Assembly: GCA_027627225.1 (NCBI GenBank)
Contig: CM051038.1
Coordinates: 45,036,843 to 45,100,842 of the forward strand
Source: Congeria kusceri
Taxonomy: Eukaryota > Mollusca > Bivalvia > Myida > Dreissenidae
Reading direction: 5' to 3'
Length of the DNA: 64,000 bases
Positions 12,701-20,951 of the stretch are shown here, piece after piece (position 1 is the stretch's first letter; each line of letters opens with the position of its first letter). The notes under the pieces were generated by a model. The model searched no databases, was not told where the DNA came from, and saw only the letters and a program-made list of their open reading frames with translations. The position numbers were made by a program, and so were the translations under genes.

Positions 12701-15700
12701 AATACCAGCCTTGGGCATTCACATTTAAGCTATAACCTTTTAACCATATATAATGTGCTTTGTATACACAATTATCTTAACATAATACTGGGCATGCAGA
12801 TACATAGGAGGAAAAAACTGCACACAATAACGTTTTGAAAATCAAAATCATTAAGCTAGTGTGGTACCAAAAATGTGGCGTCTGCACGTTTGACTCGGCA
12901 TATACTCTTAATATTACATAAGCAAAAGTGTTCCGTTTCTTTTTTGAGTAAGTATATATAGAAAACACAATGATAGTTTTGGTCCCGGTCACCAGGTTCT
13001 GTTTTGTTTCGATTACGATCATTGTATGTAAAATGAAGAAATACCTTTTTATTTTCGTTTAATTATTTTCCGACAGAAGGCATATATACAATGCACTTCC
13101 ACATGTACTTCCTAATTCGAAACTGTTGCATAATGAGACAATAATATACGGCAGAGCTGGGCCGGGCGTCTATAATCGGCCCGTTGCCGATATATACGGC
13201 TAGGGCCAATTATAGACGCCCGGCCCAGCTCTGCCGTATATTATCGTTTATAATACATATTATCCTGTCACAAGAAAAGAATCATGTTCCTTTCTTCATT
13301 ACACAACATGTTAACAAAAACACAAACTTTTTCGTACTTTTATTTAACATTCAACTAATTACGCAATACGTGACGCAATTCTAACGAATGATGTAATTTA
13401 TAACCAGAAAAACAGTGACGAACCAAACCAGTTTTCGCTGGACTCTCAGTTTTGTTGTGAAAACGATTATGTCGTGTTTGCTTTTATTTTTAGTAAAATA
13501 CATTACTATAAGTTTAATAAATCGTGCATGGACGAATTCTGAATGATGAATGTGTCAGTGGGATGAATAATATATTTTGAGACTTAGATAATAGATTTTG
13601 AACCGGAATAAAATCAAACGTTCGGGCCAGTCATTGCGAGTTCGTAAATCGTGTTTCTGGTAAGAATGGTTCACATGCAATTAATATCATGATTGTTGAA
13701 AATTAAGGCTTACGGATACAAGAAAAGGGAATTGAAGTGCTTACAGTATTGTTGGATTTTTATTGTTGGAAGCAATGGATTGAAATGGAGGTACAGTAAA
13801 AGTTTCCGATCTGTTCAATTTTATTAAGAGATATTTTTTCTCAAACTCAAAGATACATAGGCTATAGATCCTATATATTTAATCAATTTAACTACAAACT
13901 TTCGTTACTATTCAGTATTTGCATTTTCGGATATAAGCTTTTAATTTTGACTAAATGCGCCATTCGTTGTCGTTGACGTCGCGCGATCGGATCTCTTCGA
14001 TTATCGAAAATTCGGCCGCGGCCAATTATATTATATCGGCCCAGCGGAGCCGAGTAACGGCCCGTAATCGACGTCAAATTGTTACTATTTTTAGTAACAA
14101 TATGTATTATTAAGTGCTATTAGAATGGTTCACATTGATTGACATATTTTTAAGTATGTTCAAGAACAGGGGCACAACATTTTAAAATATTAGGCCGACA
14201 TAATACAAATATATACCGAATGCTCGTACAGTATATGTGTTGTGTACCGCATAATCCAAAAATATTGTATACAATGCGCTAGTACAATGCATTGCATTGC
14301 TCATGTATTTATTATCCAAATATATTCGACAAGAAGGGTATGTTTTTTTAATGATTAGTTGCAAAAGCATGTCACTCAATGGATCTCATGCTACGATATT
14401 GACTTATTTTTAACTTCTCATTTAACTTGGGTCGTTATTATCCACCGATGTATATGCGGTTCTACTAGTATGTGTAAGTTACGTAGTTTAGTTCACAGTG
14501 TGTATGTCAATACCGGTGTTCAGTAGTTCTCCTACTTACGAAAGACCGGTGTGGACTTTCTTGTTCATATTTCCTTAGCTTGAATTATGAACTGTGAATT
14601 ACAAAAATTCGTTTATACACACTTCACGAATTCACGATTTTTTTTGAGAATCATGAAATGTTTTTGAAAATCGTGAAGTGTGAACTGTGAAGTACAACAA
14701 GTCATTTATTCACACTTCACGAAATCACGATGTTTTTGAAACGCGTGAAGTGTGAACTGTGAAGTACAAAAATTATTTTATTGGCACTTCACGAATTGAC
14801 GATTTTTTTAAAATCGTGAAATGTGAACTGTGAAGTATAACACATTATTTATTCACGCTTCACGAATTCACGATTTATTTTGAAAATCGTAAAGTGTGAA
14901 CTCTGAAGTGCAAAAAATCGCATATTTACACTTCACGAATTCACGATTATTTTGAAAATCGTAAAGTATGAACTGTGAATAAATGAATTGTTGTACTTCA
15001 CAGTTCACAGTGCATTATGGAATGAGAATAATGAAGGTCTTACCGGGCTTTCGTACCTACTACAACACGTGCAGTTTCTGGGATTCATTGTGTCGTTTTA
15101 GTTTCCTTGGCGGCACTAGCTTGTACTTTATAGCCGGACTCCTCGTGAACAAGTTCTACCGCCATAACAGTGGGCGTGAACTGGTACCAAACGTTACTTT
15201 CTGGACCTCATTCCCAGGTCTTGTTAAGGTATGTATTGTACAAACAAAAACATGTCGCACTTTTCTGGATCTCCTTACCAGATCATGTTTGGTACATTTT
15301 GTAGAAAAAAAAAAACAAACATGTCGCACTATCTTGATACACTTTCTGGAATTCATAGCCAGGTCTTGTTAAGGTGCATACTGTACGAACAAAAACATGT
15401 CGCACTGTCACACTTTCTGGATCTTATGGCCTGGTTCTGTTAATGTATATAATCTACATACAAAAACATGTCGCACTATGGTATTACACTTTCTGGTTCT
15501 AATAACCAGATGTTGTTAATGTACATATCGTACAAACAAAAACACGTCGCACTATTTTGATATACTTACTGGAATTCAAAGCCAGGTCTTGTTAAGGTAA
15601 ATACTGTACAAACAAAAACATGTCGCACTATGCTGTTACACATTTGGGCCTCATTACAAGATTTTATTTTGTACATACTGTAGAAACAAAACATGTCGCA

Positions 15701-18126
15701 ATCTGCTGTAATACTTTCCGGACCTAACAGCCAGGTCTTGTTAAGGTACATACTGTTCAATTAAAAACATGTCGCACTATGTTGTTACGGTTACACTTTC
15801 TGGACTTCATAGTCAGGTCTTGTTAAGGTACATACTGTTCAATTAAAACATGTCGCACTATGTTGTTACAGTTACACTTTCTGGACTTCATAGTCAGGTC
15901 TTGTTAAGGTACATACTGTTCAATTAAAAACATGTCGCACTATGTTGTTACAGTTACACTTTCTGGACTTCATAGTCAGGTCTTGTTAAGGTACATACTG
16001 TTGAATTAAAAACATGTCGCACTATGTTGTTACAGTTATACTTTCTGGACTTCATAGTCAGGTCTTGTTAAGGTACATACTGTTCAATTAAAACATGTCG
16101 CACTATGTTGTTACAGTTACACTTTCTGGACTTCATAGTCAGGTCTTGTTAAGGTACATACTGTTCAATAAAAACATGTCGCACTATGTTGTTACAGTTA
16201 CACTTTCTCGACTTCATAGTCAGGTCTTGTGAAGGTACATAATGTTCAATTAAAACATGTCGCACTATGTTGTTACAGTTACACTTTCTGGACTTCATAG
16301 TCAGGTCTTGTTAAGGTACATACTGTTCAATAAAAACATGTCGCACTATGTTGTTACAGTTACACTTTCTGGACTTCATAGTCAGGTCTTGTTAAGGTAC
16401 ATACTGTTCAATAAAAATATGTCGCACTATGTTGTTACAGTTACACTTTCTGGACTTCATAGTCAGGTCTTGTTAAGGTACATACTGTTCAATAAAAAAC
16501 ATGTCGCACTATGTTGTTACAGTTACACATTCTGGACTTCATAGTCAGGTCTTGTTAAGGTACATACTGTTCAATAAAAACATGTCGCACTATGTTGTTA
16601 CAGTTACACTTTCTGGACTTCATAGTCAGGTCTTGTTAAGGTACATACTGTTCAATAAAAACATGTCGCACTATGTTGTTACAGTTACACTTTCCGGACT
16701 TCATAGTCAGGTCTTGTGAAGGTACATACTGTGCAATTAAAACATGTCGCACTATGTTGTTACAGTTACACTTTCCGGACCTAACAGCCAGGTCTTGTTA
16801 AGGTACATACTGTTCAATAAAACATGTCGCACTATGTTGTTACAGTTACACTTTCTGGACTTCATAGTCAGGTCTTGTTAAGGTACACACTGTTCAATAA
16901 AACTTGTCTCACTATGTTGTTACAGTTACACTTTCAGGACTTCATAGTCAGGTCTTGTTAAGGTACATACTGTTCAATTAAAACTCATCGCACTATGTTG
17001 TTACAGTTACACTTTCCGGACTTCATAGTCAGGTCTTGTTAAGGTACATACTGTTCAATTAAAACATGTCGCACTATGTTGTTACAGTTACACTTTCCGG
17101 ACCTAACAGCCAGGTCTTGTTAAGGTACATACTGGTCAATAAAACATGTCGCACTATGTTGTTACAGTTACACTTTCTGGACTTCATAGTCAGGTCTTGT
17201 TAAGGTACATACTGTTCAATTAAAACATGTCGCACTATGTTGTTACTGTTACACTTTCTGGACTTCATAGTCAGGTCTTGTTAAGGTACATACTGTTCAA
17301 TTAAAACATGTCGCACTATGTTGTTACAGTTACACTTTCTGGACTTCATAGTCAGGTCTTGTTAAGGTACATACTGTTCAATTAAAACATGTCGCACTAT
17401 GTTGTTACAGTTACACTTTCAGGACTTCATAGTCAGGTCTTGTTAAGGTACATACTGTTCAATAAAACATGTCGCACTATGTTGTTACAGTTACACTTTC
17501 TGGACTTCATAATCAGGTCTTGTTAAGGTACATACTGTTCAATTAAAACATGTCGCACTATGTTGTTACAGTTACACTTTCTGGACTTCATAGTCAGGTC
17601 TTGTTAAGGTACATACTGTTTAATAAAACATGTCGCACTATGTTGTTACAGTTACACTTTCTGGACTTCATAGTCAGGTCTTGTTAAGCTACATACTGTA
17701 CAAACAAAACATGTTGACAACACTTGTTTACAACAGTGGAGGGCATCATTCGGTGTTGTTATATTCATATTTTAGTAATCTTTTGAGTACTCTTAAATTA
17801 TATTTGACACAGGTCATTGGCGAAACTTATTCCAGAAATACGTCTTTTTCAGACAAAGCAATTGATGTTTAATCGTATTGATCATTATTTTGTTTGCGTT
17901 AATATCTTTTTGTTTGTATTGTGGTGTGTTTTGTACATGCAATTGGTCACTTGGCTGAAATAAGGTACTGTATAATGTCAATAAGGGTTTCTTTAATGCT
18001 GATAGATCATACCTTTTCTTATAAATAAATTGTTCAATAATTAAGCTATACATTTGCTTCTATTTTTAGGATGGATGTCTATTTGTGGTTGGGCTGGTTC
18101 GTAATCGAGGATATAGCAAAATGTGA
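3602..18126 (+). CDS. MRH-domain type I membrane receptor (CD-MPR/Atg27-like), 7 exons
   Basis: Joining 3602-3768, 4542-4629, 8810-8928, 9943-10027, 11776-11894, 15102-15228 and 18070-18126 gives 253 codons plus TGA. Every intron is GT-AG and phases match (2,0,2,0,2,0). Residues 1-22 are a signal peptide. Residues ~24-162 form a mannose-6-phosphate-receptor-homology domain: Cys pairs in exons 1-5, Gln after Cys at the start of exon 3 (GCQ), Arg at the exon 3/4 junction, Glu then Tyr at the end of exon 4 (GET..HY), and the family signature SKYACP in exon 5. These fit the Q/R/E/Y sugar-binding set known in the family. A membrane segment spans the exon 5/6 junction. The tail has NKFYR, ELVPN.TFW and a final YSKM, a YxxPhi sorting signal like that of yeast Atg27. 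Expected role (family knowledge): cargo or glycoprotein receptor cycling between Golgi and endosome. The start at 3602 is preferred over 3566 because it places the hydrophobic stretch at the N terminus and has a good context (acacaATGg). Confidence 0.88.
4025..4143. repeat. Foldback element in intron 1
   Basis: The left arm (gtcaaattgttttcctgaag ... gttttgaac..ttgcccc) pairs with the right arm (gggcaag.gttcaaaa ... gaaggaaacaatttgac). The centre is the GC-rich block gaggccgataggccgag. The whole unit is ~119 bases, like a foldback miniature transposon. Confidence 0.7.
4542..4629 (+). CDS. Exon 2: MRH NPCYPF segment
   Basis: The acceptor is TTGTAG|A and the donor GCA|GTAAGT. The exon completes the split Leu codon and encodes 29 residues including YSFNPCYPF and GTCKNAA, the typical start of the MRH fold before the conserved CQ. 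It ends in phase 0, matching exon 3. Confidence 0.85.
5435..5839. repeat. 45-bp tandem array, 9 copies
   Basis: Nine nearly identical 45-base units lie in intron 2; the first differs by a single T/C change. Because 45 is a multiple of three and no frame of interest meets a stop, long open frames appear on both strands. These are repeat artefacts, not genes. Confidence 0.93.
6096..6354. mobile_element. CTTAAG-type miniature element (MITE)
   Basis: Ends CTGGGCCCGTATTCACAGAG and, on the other strand, CTGGGCTGGTATTCACAAAG form terminal inverted repeats. Subterminal CTTAAG motifs occur at both ends. About 259 bases, non-coding, in intron 2. Confidence 0.75.
6360..8030. other. Rest of intron 2 left of the CATC tract
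   Basis: AT-rich intronic sequence. A solitary end resembling the CTTAAG miniature elements (ccagtattcataaagatccc) occurs near 6804. Nothing else can be supported. Confidence 0.4.
8038..8786. repeat. (CATC)n tetranucleotide tract
   Basis: About 750 bases of CATC, broken by two copies of a CCCA/CCAC-rich interruption near 8571-8612 and 8647-8692. It ends only 23 bases before exon 3 and therefore forms the extended pyrimidine-rich approach to that acceptor. Confidence 0.97.
8810..8928 (+). CDS. Exon 3: MRH core with the CQ motif
   Basis: The acceptor is TTTTAAG|GG directly after the (CATC)n tract. The exon encodes GCQVD, then FSFDG and YTADDGA, and ends with AG of a split Arg codon at donor AG|GTATAT (8929). 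Two further copies of this exon end and donor follow at 38-bp spacing (8967 and 9005). Using either would shift the frame. Confidence 0.85.
8891..9010 (+). repeat. Three 38-bp copies of the exon 3 donor region
   Basis: The exon end (gtcggcacatacactgctga...ggggctaG) and donor GTATAT recur at exact 38-base steps. Donors fall at 8929, 8967 and 9005. Copies 2 and 3 carry point changes (gat to aat; cggggct to cctggct). Confidence 0.92.
9943..10027 (+). CDS. Exon 4: MRH VCDPS segment
   Basis: This exon is too short to stand out as an open frame. The acceptor is TTTTGCAG|G, completing Arg, and the donor is TAC|GTACGT. The 28 codons include [10 protein letters not shown] and GETSNSHY, supplying the Arg, Glu and Tyr positions of the sugar site. 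Phases fit both neighbours exactly. A GGGACA transposon copy begins just beyond the donor. Confidence 0.85.
10034..10500. mobile_element. GGGACA element, copy 2 (truncated)
   Basis: The left end TTCCGTAATTACTCTATTTG followed by GTGGGACAC matches the 1381 element. Co-linear similarity continues through the aaagttggga block and gaaccttacgaataat, then is lost near 10480. It begins just downstream of exon 4. Confidence 0.6.
10648..10912. mobile_element. CCAGAAACATCTTAAG miniature element, copy 1
   Basis: The left end GGGTCATATTCCAGAAACAT and the reverse complement of the right end GGGTCGTATTCCAGAAACAT form long terminal inverted repeats continuing through CTTAAG. A second copy in opposite orientation lies at 20049-20311. 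Confidence 0.82.
11453..11775 (+). repeat. Degraded copies of the exon 5 acceptor region
   Basis: Blocks beginning with gataatgcatt.gcc.tta and running into ttcag|ggatttaag start at 11617, 11684 and 11743. The last leads into true exon 5. The copy at 11651 keeps an intact TTTCAG|G acceptor. The copy at 11713 has AT in place of AG. A more diverged block lies at ~11453-11540. Spacings are 67 and 59 bases. Confidence 0.85.
11776..11894 (+). CDS. Exon 5: MRH end and start of membrane span
   Basis: The acceptor is TTTTCAG|GGA and the donor CAG|GTGAGT. The exon encodes the signature SKYACP, a short Gly/Ser/Pro linker, and the hydrophobic run [16 protein letters not shown]. Degraded copies of the acceptor and first ~40 exon bases lie immediately upstream. 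Confidence 0.87.
11931..12714. mobile_element. CTTAAG-type element with an inner SINE-like insert
   Basis: The left end CTGGGCCCATATCTATAAAT and the right end reverse complement CCCAAGGCTGGTATTTATGA with nearby CTTAAG/AATCTT motifs suggest a diverged miniature element of ~785 bases. The tRNA-like stretch at 12430-12515 would be a later insertion. Confidence 0.45.
12430..12515 (+). repeat. tRNA-derived SINE-like sequence
   Basis: An A-box-like AGCGCAGTTGGTGAAAGC and a B-box-like GAGTTCGATACC are ~45 bases apart, followed by a GT-rich then T-rich tail. It reads as a SINE head, because the flanks do not form an acceptor stem. Confidence 0.5.
13141..13244. repeat. 42-bp near-perfect palindrome
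   Basis: Arms 13141-13182 and 13203-13244 match at 41 of 42 positions, including the GC-rich core cagagctgggccgggcgtct, around a 20-base spacer. It lies in intron 5 and would fold into a very stable hairpin in the pre-mRNA. Confidence 0.9.
14578..15012. repeat. Hairpin array before exon 6
   Basis: About five imperfect ~80-base units each contain cacttcacgaattcacgatt, a T-rich spacer, then aaaatcgtgaagtgtgaact. The halves are mutually complementary, so each unit folds back. The array ends ~90 bases before the exon 6 acceptor. Confidence 0.85.
15102..15228 (+). CDS. Exon 6: rest of membrane span and tail
   Basis: The acceptor is CGTTTTAG|T and the donor AAG|GTATGT. The exon encodes [13 protein letters not shown], then [15 protein letters not shown] and the tail motif [11 protein letters not shown]. 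An in-frame alternative acceptor at 15074 (GCAG|T) would insert nine residues. The shorter form keeps the membrane span compact and matches the family better. The last ~35 bases and donor are the source of the downstream array. Confidence 0.85.
15229..17705 (+). repeat. ~31-copy tandem array derived from the exon 6 end
   Basis: Units of ~79-81 bases carry actttctggacttcatagtc, then aggtcttgttaag|gtacata, then a spacer with aacatgtcgcactatgttgt. The first part matches the last 35 bases of exon 6 (actttctggacctcattccc, then aggtcttgttaag|gtatgt), and the adjoining intron sequence gtacaaacaaaaacatgtcg matches the spacer. The first five or six units are diverged and the later ones nearly identical. 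In the exon reading frame the units carry TAG where the exon has TTC. Confidence 0.93.
18070..18126 (+). CDS. Exon 7: terminal coding exon
   Basis: The acceptor is CTATTTTTAG|G, phase 0. The 18 codons [18 protein letters not shown] are followed by TGA. The DG start continues the exon 6 GLVK tail, as in related receptors (LxKDG). The final YSKM is a candidate AP-adaptor sorting signal. Confidence 0.85.
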   Translation, partial: DGCLFVVGLVRNRGYSKM

Positions 18127-18248
18127 ACGTTTTACAAACATATGTTTTGCATTGACATCGATTTTTTACTTGAACATTGCTTGTTTCAATTTTCGAACTG
18201 ACTTTCGTATAATAAATAAATTATCATTACTTGGTGCATATGAGCATC

Positions 18249-18254
18249 AATAAA
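18249..18254 (+). promoter_or_regulatory. Candidate polyadenylation signal of the MRH gene
   Basis: AATAAA lies 123 bases after the stop codon. Other AATAAA-type hexamers lie just upstream near 18211-18222. The same 3' sequence recurs in the downstream duplicate near 19083. Confidence 0.5.
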
Positions 18255-20048
18255 TTATACAAGGTATGCTTTGTATGTAGTTGTTTAATCTGGTTGAAAA
18301 TATAGTAACACAAACCTTCTGTAACAACGTCGTTTTAATGATACATTTCTAATGTATTTATTTTTATATTTAAACGATCAATATATTTGCTGCACTAACA
18401 ACGGTGTCGTTTTAACGTTACATTTCTTGATGTATATATTTAGTCGATAATAGATTTGCTGCACTTACGCCCACGTACTTTTTTTTACAAAATAGCTCAC
18501 CATTCCAATAATGAGAAATAAATCTGTAATCTCTTACTGTGAAAGTATTAACGGTGAAACAAAAACATTACTAACCAGGTCTTGTTAAGGTACTAGTGTA
18601 CAAATAAAAACATGTTGACAACACTTGTTGTGAAATGTGAAGGTTTTTGTTAGGTGTTGATATTAGCCTATAATAATGATGGTTTTAGTAGATAATTATT
18701 TACAAAAGGCATTGGCGATCAACTTATTCCACATATACTTCTTTTAATGCAAAGCATTTGGTGTTTAGTCATATTAATCATTGTTACGTGTGTGTTTATT
18801 TCATGTTGTTTGTATTGTGTTATGTTTACATGTATTTGGTCACTTGCCTGAAATAAGGGACCTTAGAATGATAACAAGGGGTTCTCTAATGCTGGTAGTT
18901 CATATATTTCATTATAAATACATTTTCCAACAATTAAGCTATATATTTGACCAAATGTGAACGTTTAAAAAGCATATGTTTAACATTTACGTCGCTTTTT
19001 TACTTGAACATTGCTTGTTTCAACTGTCTACCTGACTTTCGTTTAATAAATAATGTATCATTAAGTGCTGTATATGAATGTCAATAAACTATCCAATGTA
19101 TGTTTTGTATGTCGTTCGTTAACCTGGTTATAGAGCCACAAACCTTCTACAACACCATTTCACATGCTTTTATGTATACATTTAAACAATCACTAAATTG
19201 TATTTGCTGCACTAACAACGTTGTCATTTTAACGTTACATTTCTGGATGTATACATTTGGACGATCAATAGATTTGCTGCACTTACGCCCTCGTACTTTT
19301 CTGACATAGATAGCTCACCATTCCAATAATGAGAAATATATCTTTAATCTCCTACTGTGACAGCATTGACGGTGAAACAAAAACACTAATAACCAGGTCT
19401 TGTTAAGGTACGTAGTGTACAAACACAAACAAAAACATGTTGACAACACTGTCTTTTTGACAAATGTGAAGGTTTTCTATACGTGTTTGATATTAGCGTA
19501 TACTAATGATGGTTGAGTATATTATAGGTTACAAAGGTCAATGGCGAAAACTTACTCCAGTTATACTTCCTTTCATGCAAAGCATTTGGTGTTTAATCAT
19601 ATTAATCTGTATGATGCTTGATTTTATTTCTTGATGTTTGTATCGTGGGGTTTTTAACATGTAATTGGTAACTTGCCTGAAACAAGGGACTGTATAATGT
19701 TACTATGGGTTTATCTAATGCCTATAATTAATATATTGTATTATAAATACATTCTTGCAATGATGAAGTGTGTGTAGAAATAGTATCCTTTCATGTGCCA
19801 TCATGCAATGTTCCTTCTGGAAAATTATGCATGCAATTAGCAACGGATAGAAAAGGGACTAGTCATGAGGCATACATGTAATGCATTTCTGCTTTTTGGT
19901 TATTTTAATATTTAATAAACATAATATACAACAATCACGATTACCTGGATTGTTACTGTACACATGGGTAAAATATACAATGTACAAACACATGCGCACT
20001 AATGTGATCATGTGCTTACGATTAAGTACTGATTTTATACACACCGCC

Positions 20049-20311
20049 AGGGGCCATATTCCAGAAACATCTTAAGTTTATCTTAAAATATTTTCACTTA
20101 AGATCCAATGTTTGTAAGGCAATATTGTTAAAACTACATATACATTCATGATTTCAATTACGGTTAAGTAAATAGAAGCTAATGATAAATTGATAATTAG
20201 TGAAAATTTAGCAGAATTGCATGTATTCATGGAATACCATGTTTAAGAAAAATGACGATTTTAAGGCTAAGAATAAGATTTCACTTAAGATGTTTCTGGA
20301 ATACGACCCCA
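20049..20311. mobile_element. CCAGAAACATCTTAAG miniature element, copy 2
   Basis: The left end GGGCCATATTCCAGAAACAT and the right end reverse complement GGGTCGTATTCCAGAAACAT flank ~260 bases. The internal sequence is the reverse orientation of the 10648 copy (aatgacgattttaaggctaa near the right end). Confidence 0.83.
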
Positions 20312-20733
20312 GGGCCTGTATTCAGCAACCCAATTCTTAGGAATAATTAAACTCAAGAGAATTAACCAGGCGAGAAACCCTTACTACCATCCGCTGGTCC
20401 TTTATTTGAGGCGAGTTACCAATTACCTCTACAATAAAGGACAATACGTACAACACAGCACAACCCATACACATGCTTAAAATTGAGGTTAAGACTTAAG
20501 ACTTAATAATGAAGAATTTTCTTAAAACAGTTCTATTCTTAAAAGACCTTTACTTTGAATCTACCTTGTTATTCACTAACTCTAATTAGCATTTTTTTAA
20601 AATTTAGAACGGTATGTCAATGTCAAAAGCAACATTTATGCCAACATGTTTGCAAACAAACAAGTCTTTGTTCTTGAGTGTAAGTCTATTCTTTATATTT
20701 AAGTCTAAGAACGGGTTGTTGAATACCGGCCTA
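20311..20733. mobile_element. GTATTCAGCAACCC miniature element
   Basis: The left end GGGCCTGTATTCAGCAACCC and the right end reverse complement GGCCGGTATTCAACAACCCG, each followed by ATTCTTAG or GTTCTTAG, are terminal inverted repeats. It abuts the previous element. A related copy sits at 46820. Confidence 0.75.
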
Positions 20734-20951
20734 TGTAATGGACCAATGTTTTTTAGTACTAAGTATTTGTTGTCACATTCGATGCGGCTGACAACCAACG
20801 AATATTGGTGAACAGTCTATTTGAAAAACATTTCGTTGTCTACCAACTTTATGAGTTTTCTCTAATTATCATTTTACGGTTTAAGGTCAAAATGATTTAC
20901 CGCATACTGACAAACGGCTAGTGGAATACAACGGCCCAGGAAACGGACGAA

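Larger units (their letters stand above)
17675..19770 (+). repeat. Three tandem copies of the gene's terminal segment
   Basis: Blocks starting with caggtcttgttaag at 17675, 18576 and 19394 are co-linear: acatgttgacaacact, then a ~270-base stretch, ggtcacttgcctgaaataag, and the 3' UTR-like end with caataaa. Copy 1 spans 901 bases, copy 2 spans 818, and copy 3 stops near 19770. Only copy 1 has exon 7. In copy 2 the sequence jumps from aattaagctatatatttga to atgtgaacgttt, losing ~60 bases. Confidence 0.85.

Noticed and set aside
15075..15101. Longer exon 6 beginning at acceptor 15074
   Set aside because: In frame and possible, but it inserts polar and charged residues (FWDSLCRFS) into the membrane span. 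Kept only as an alternative.
16257..16719. Open frames of the [19 protein letters not shown] type
   Set aside because: By-product of units whose length happens to be near a multiple of three. Not the exon 6 frame, which carries stops.
15229..17705. CRISPR-like array
   Set aside because: Units are contiguous without unique spacers, derive from the adjacent exon, and the setting is a eukaryotic intron.
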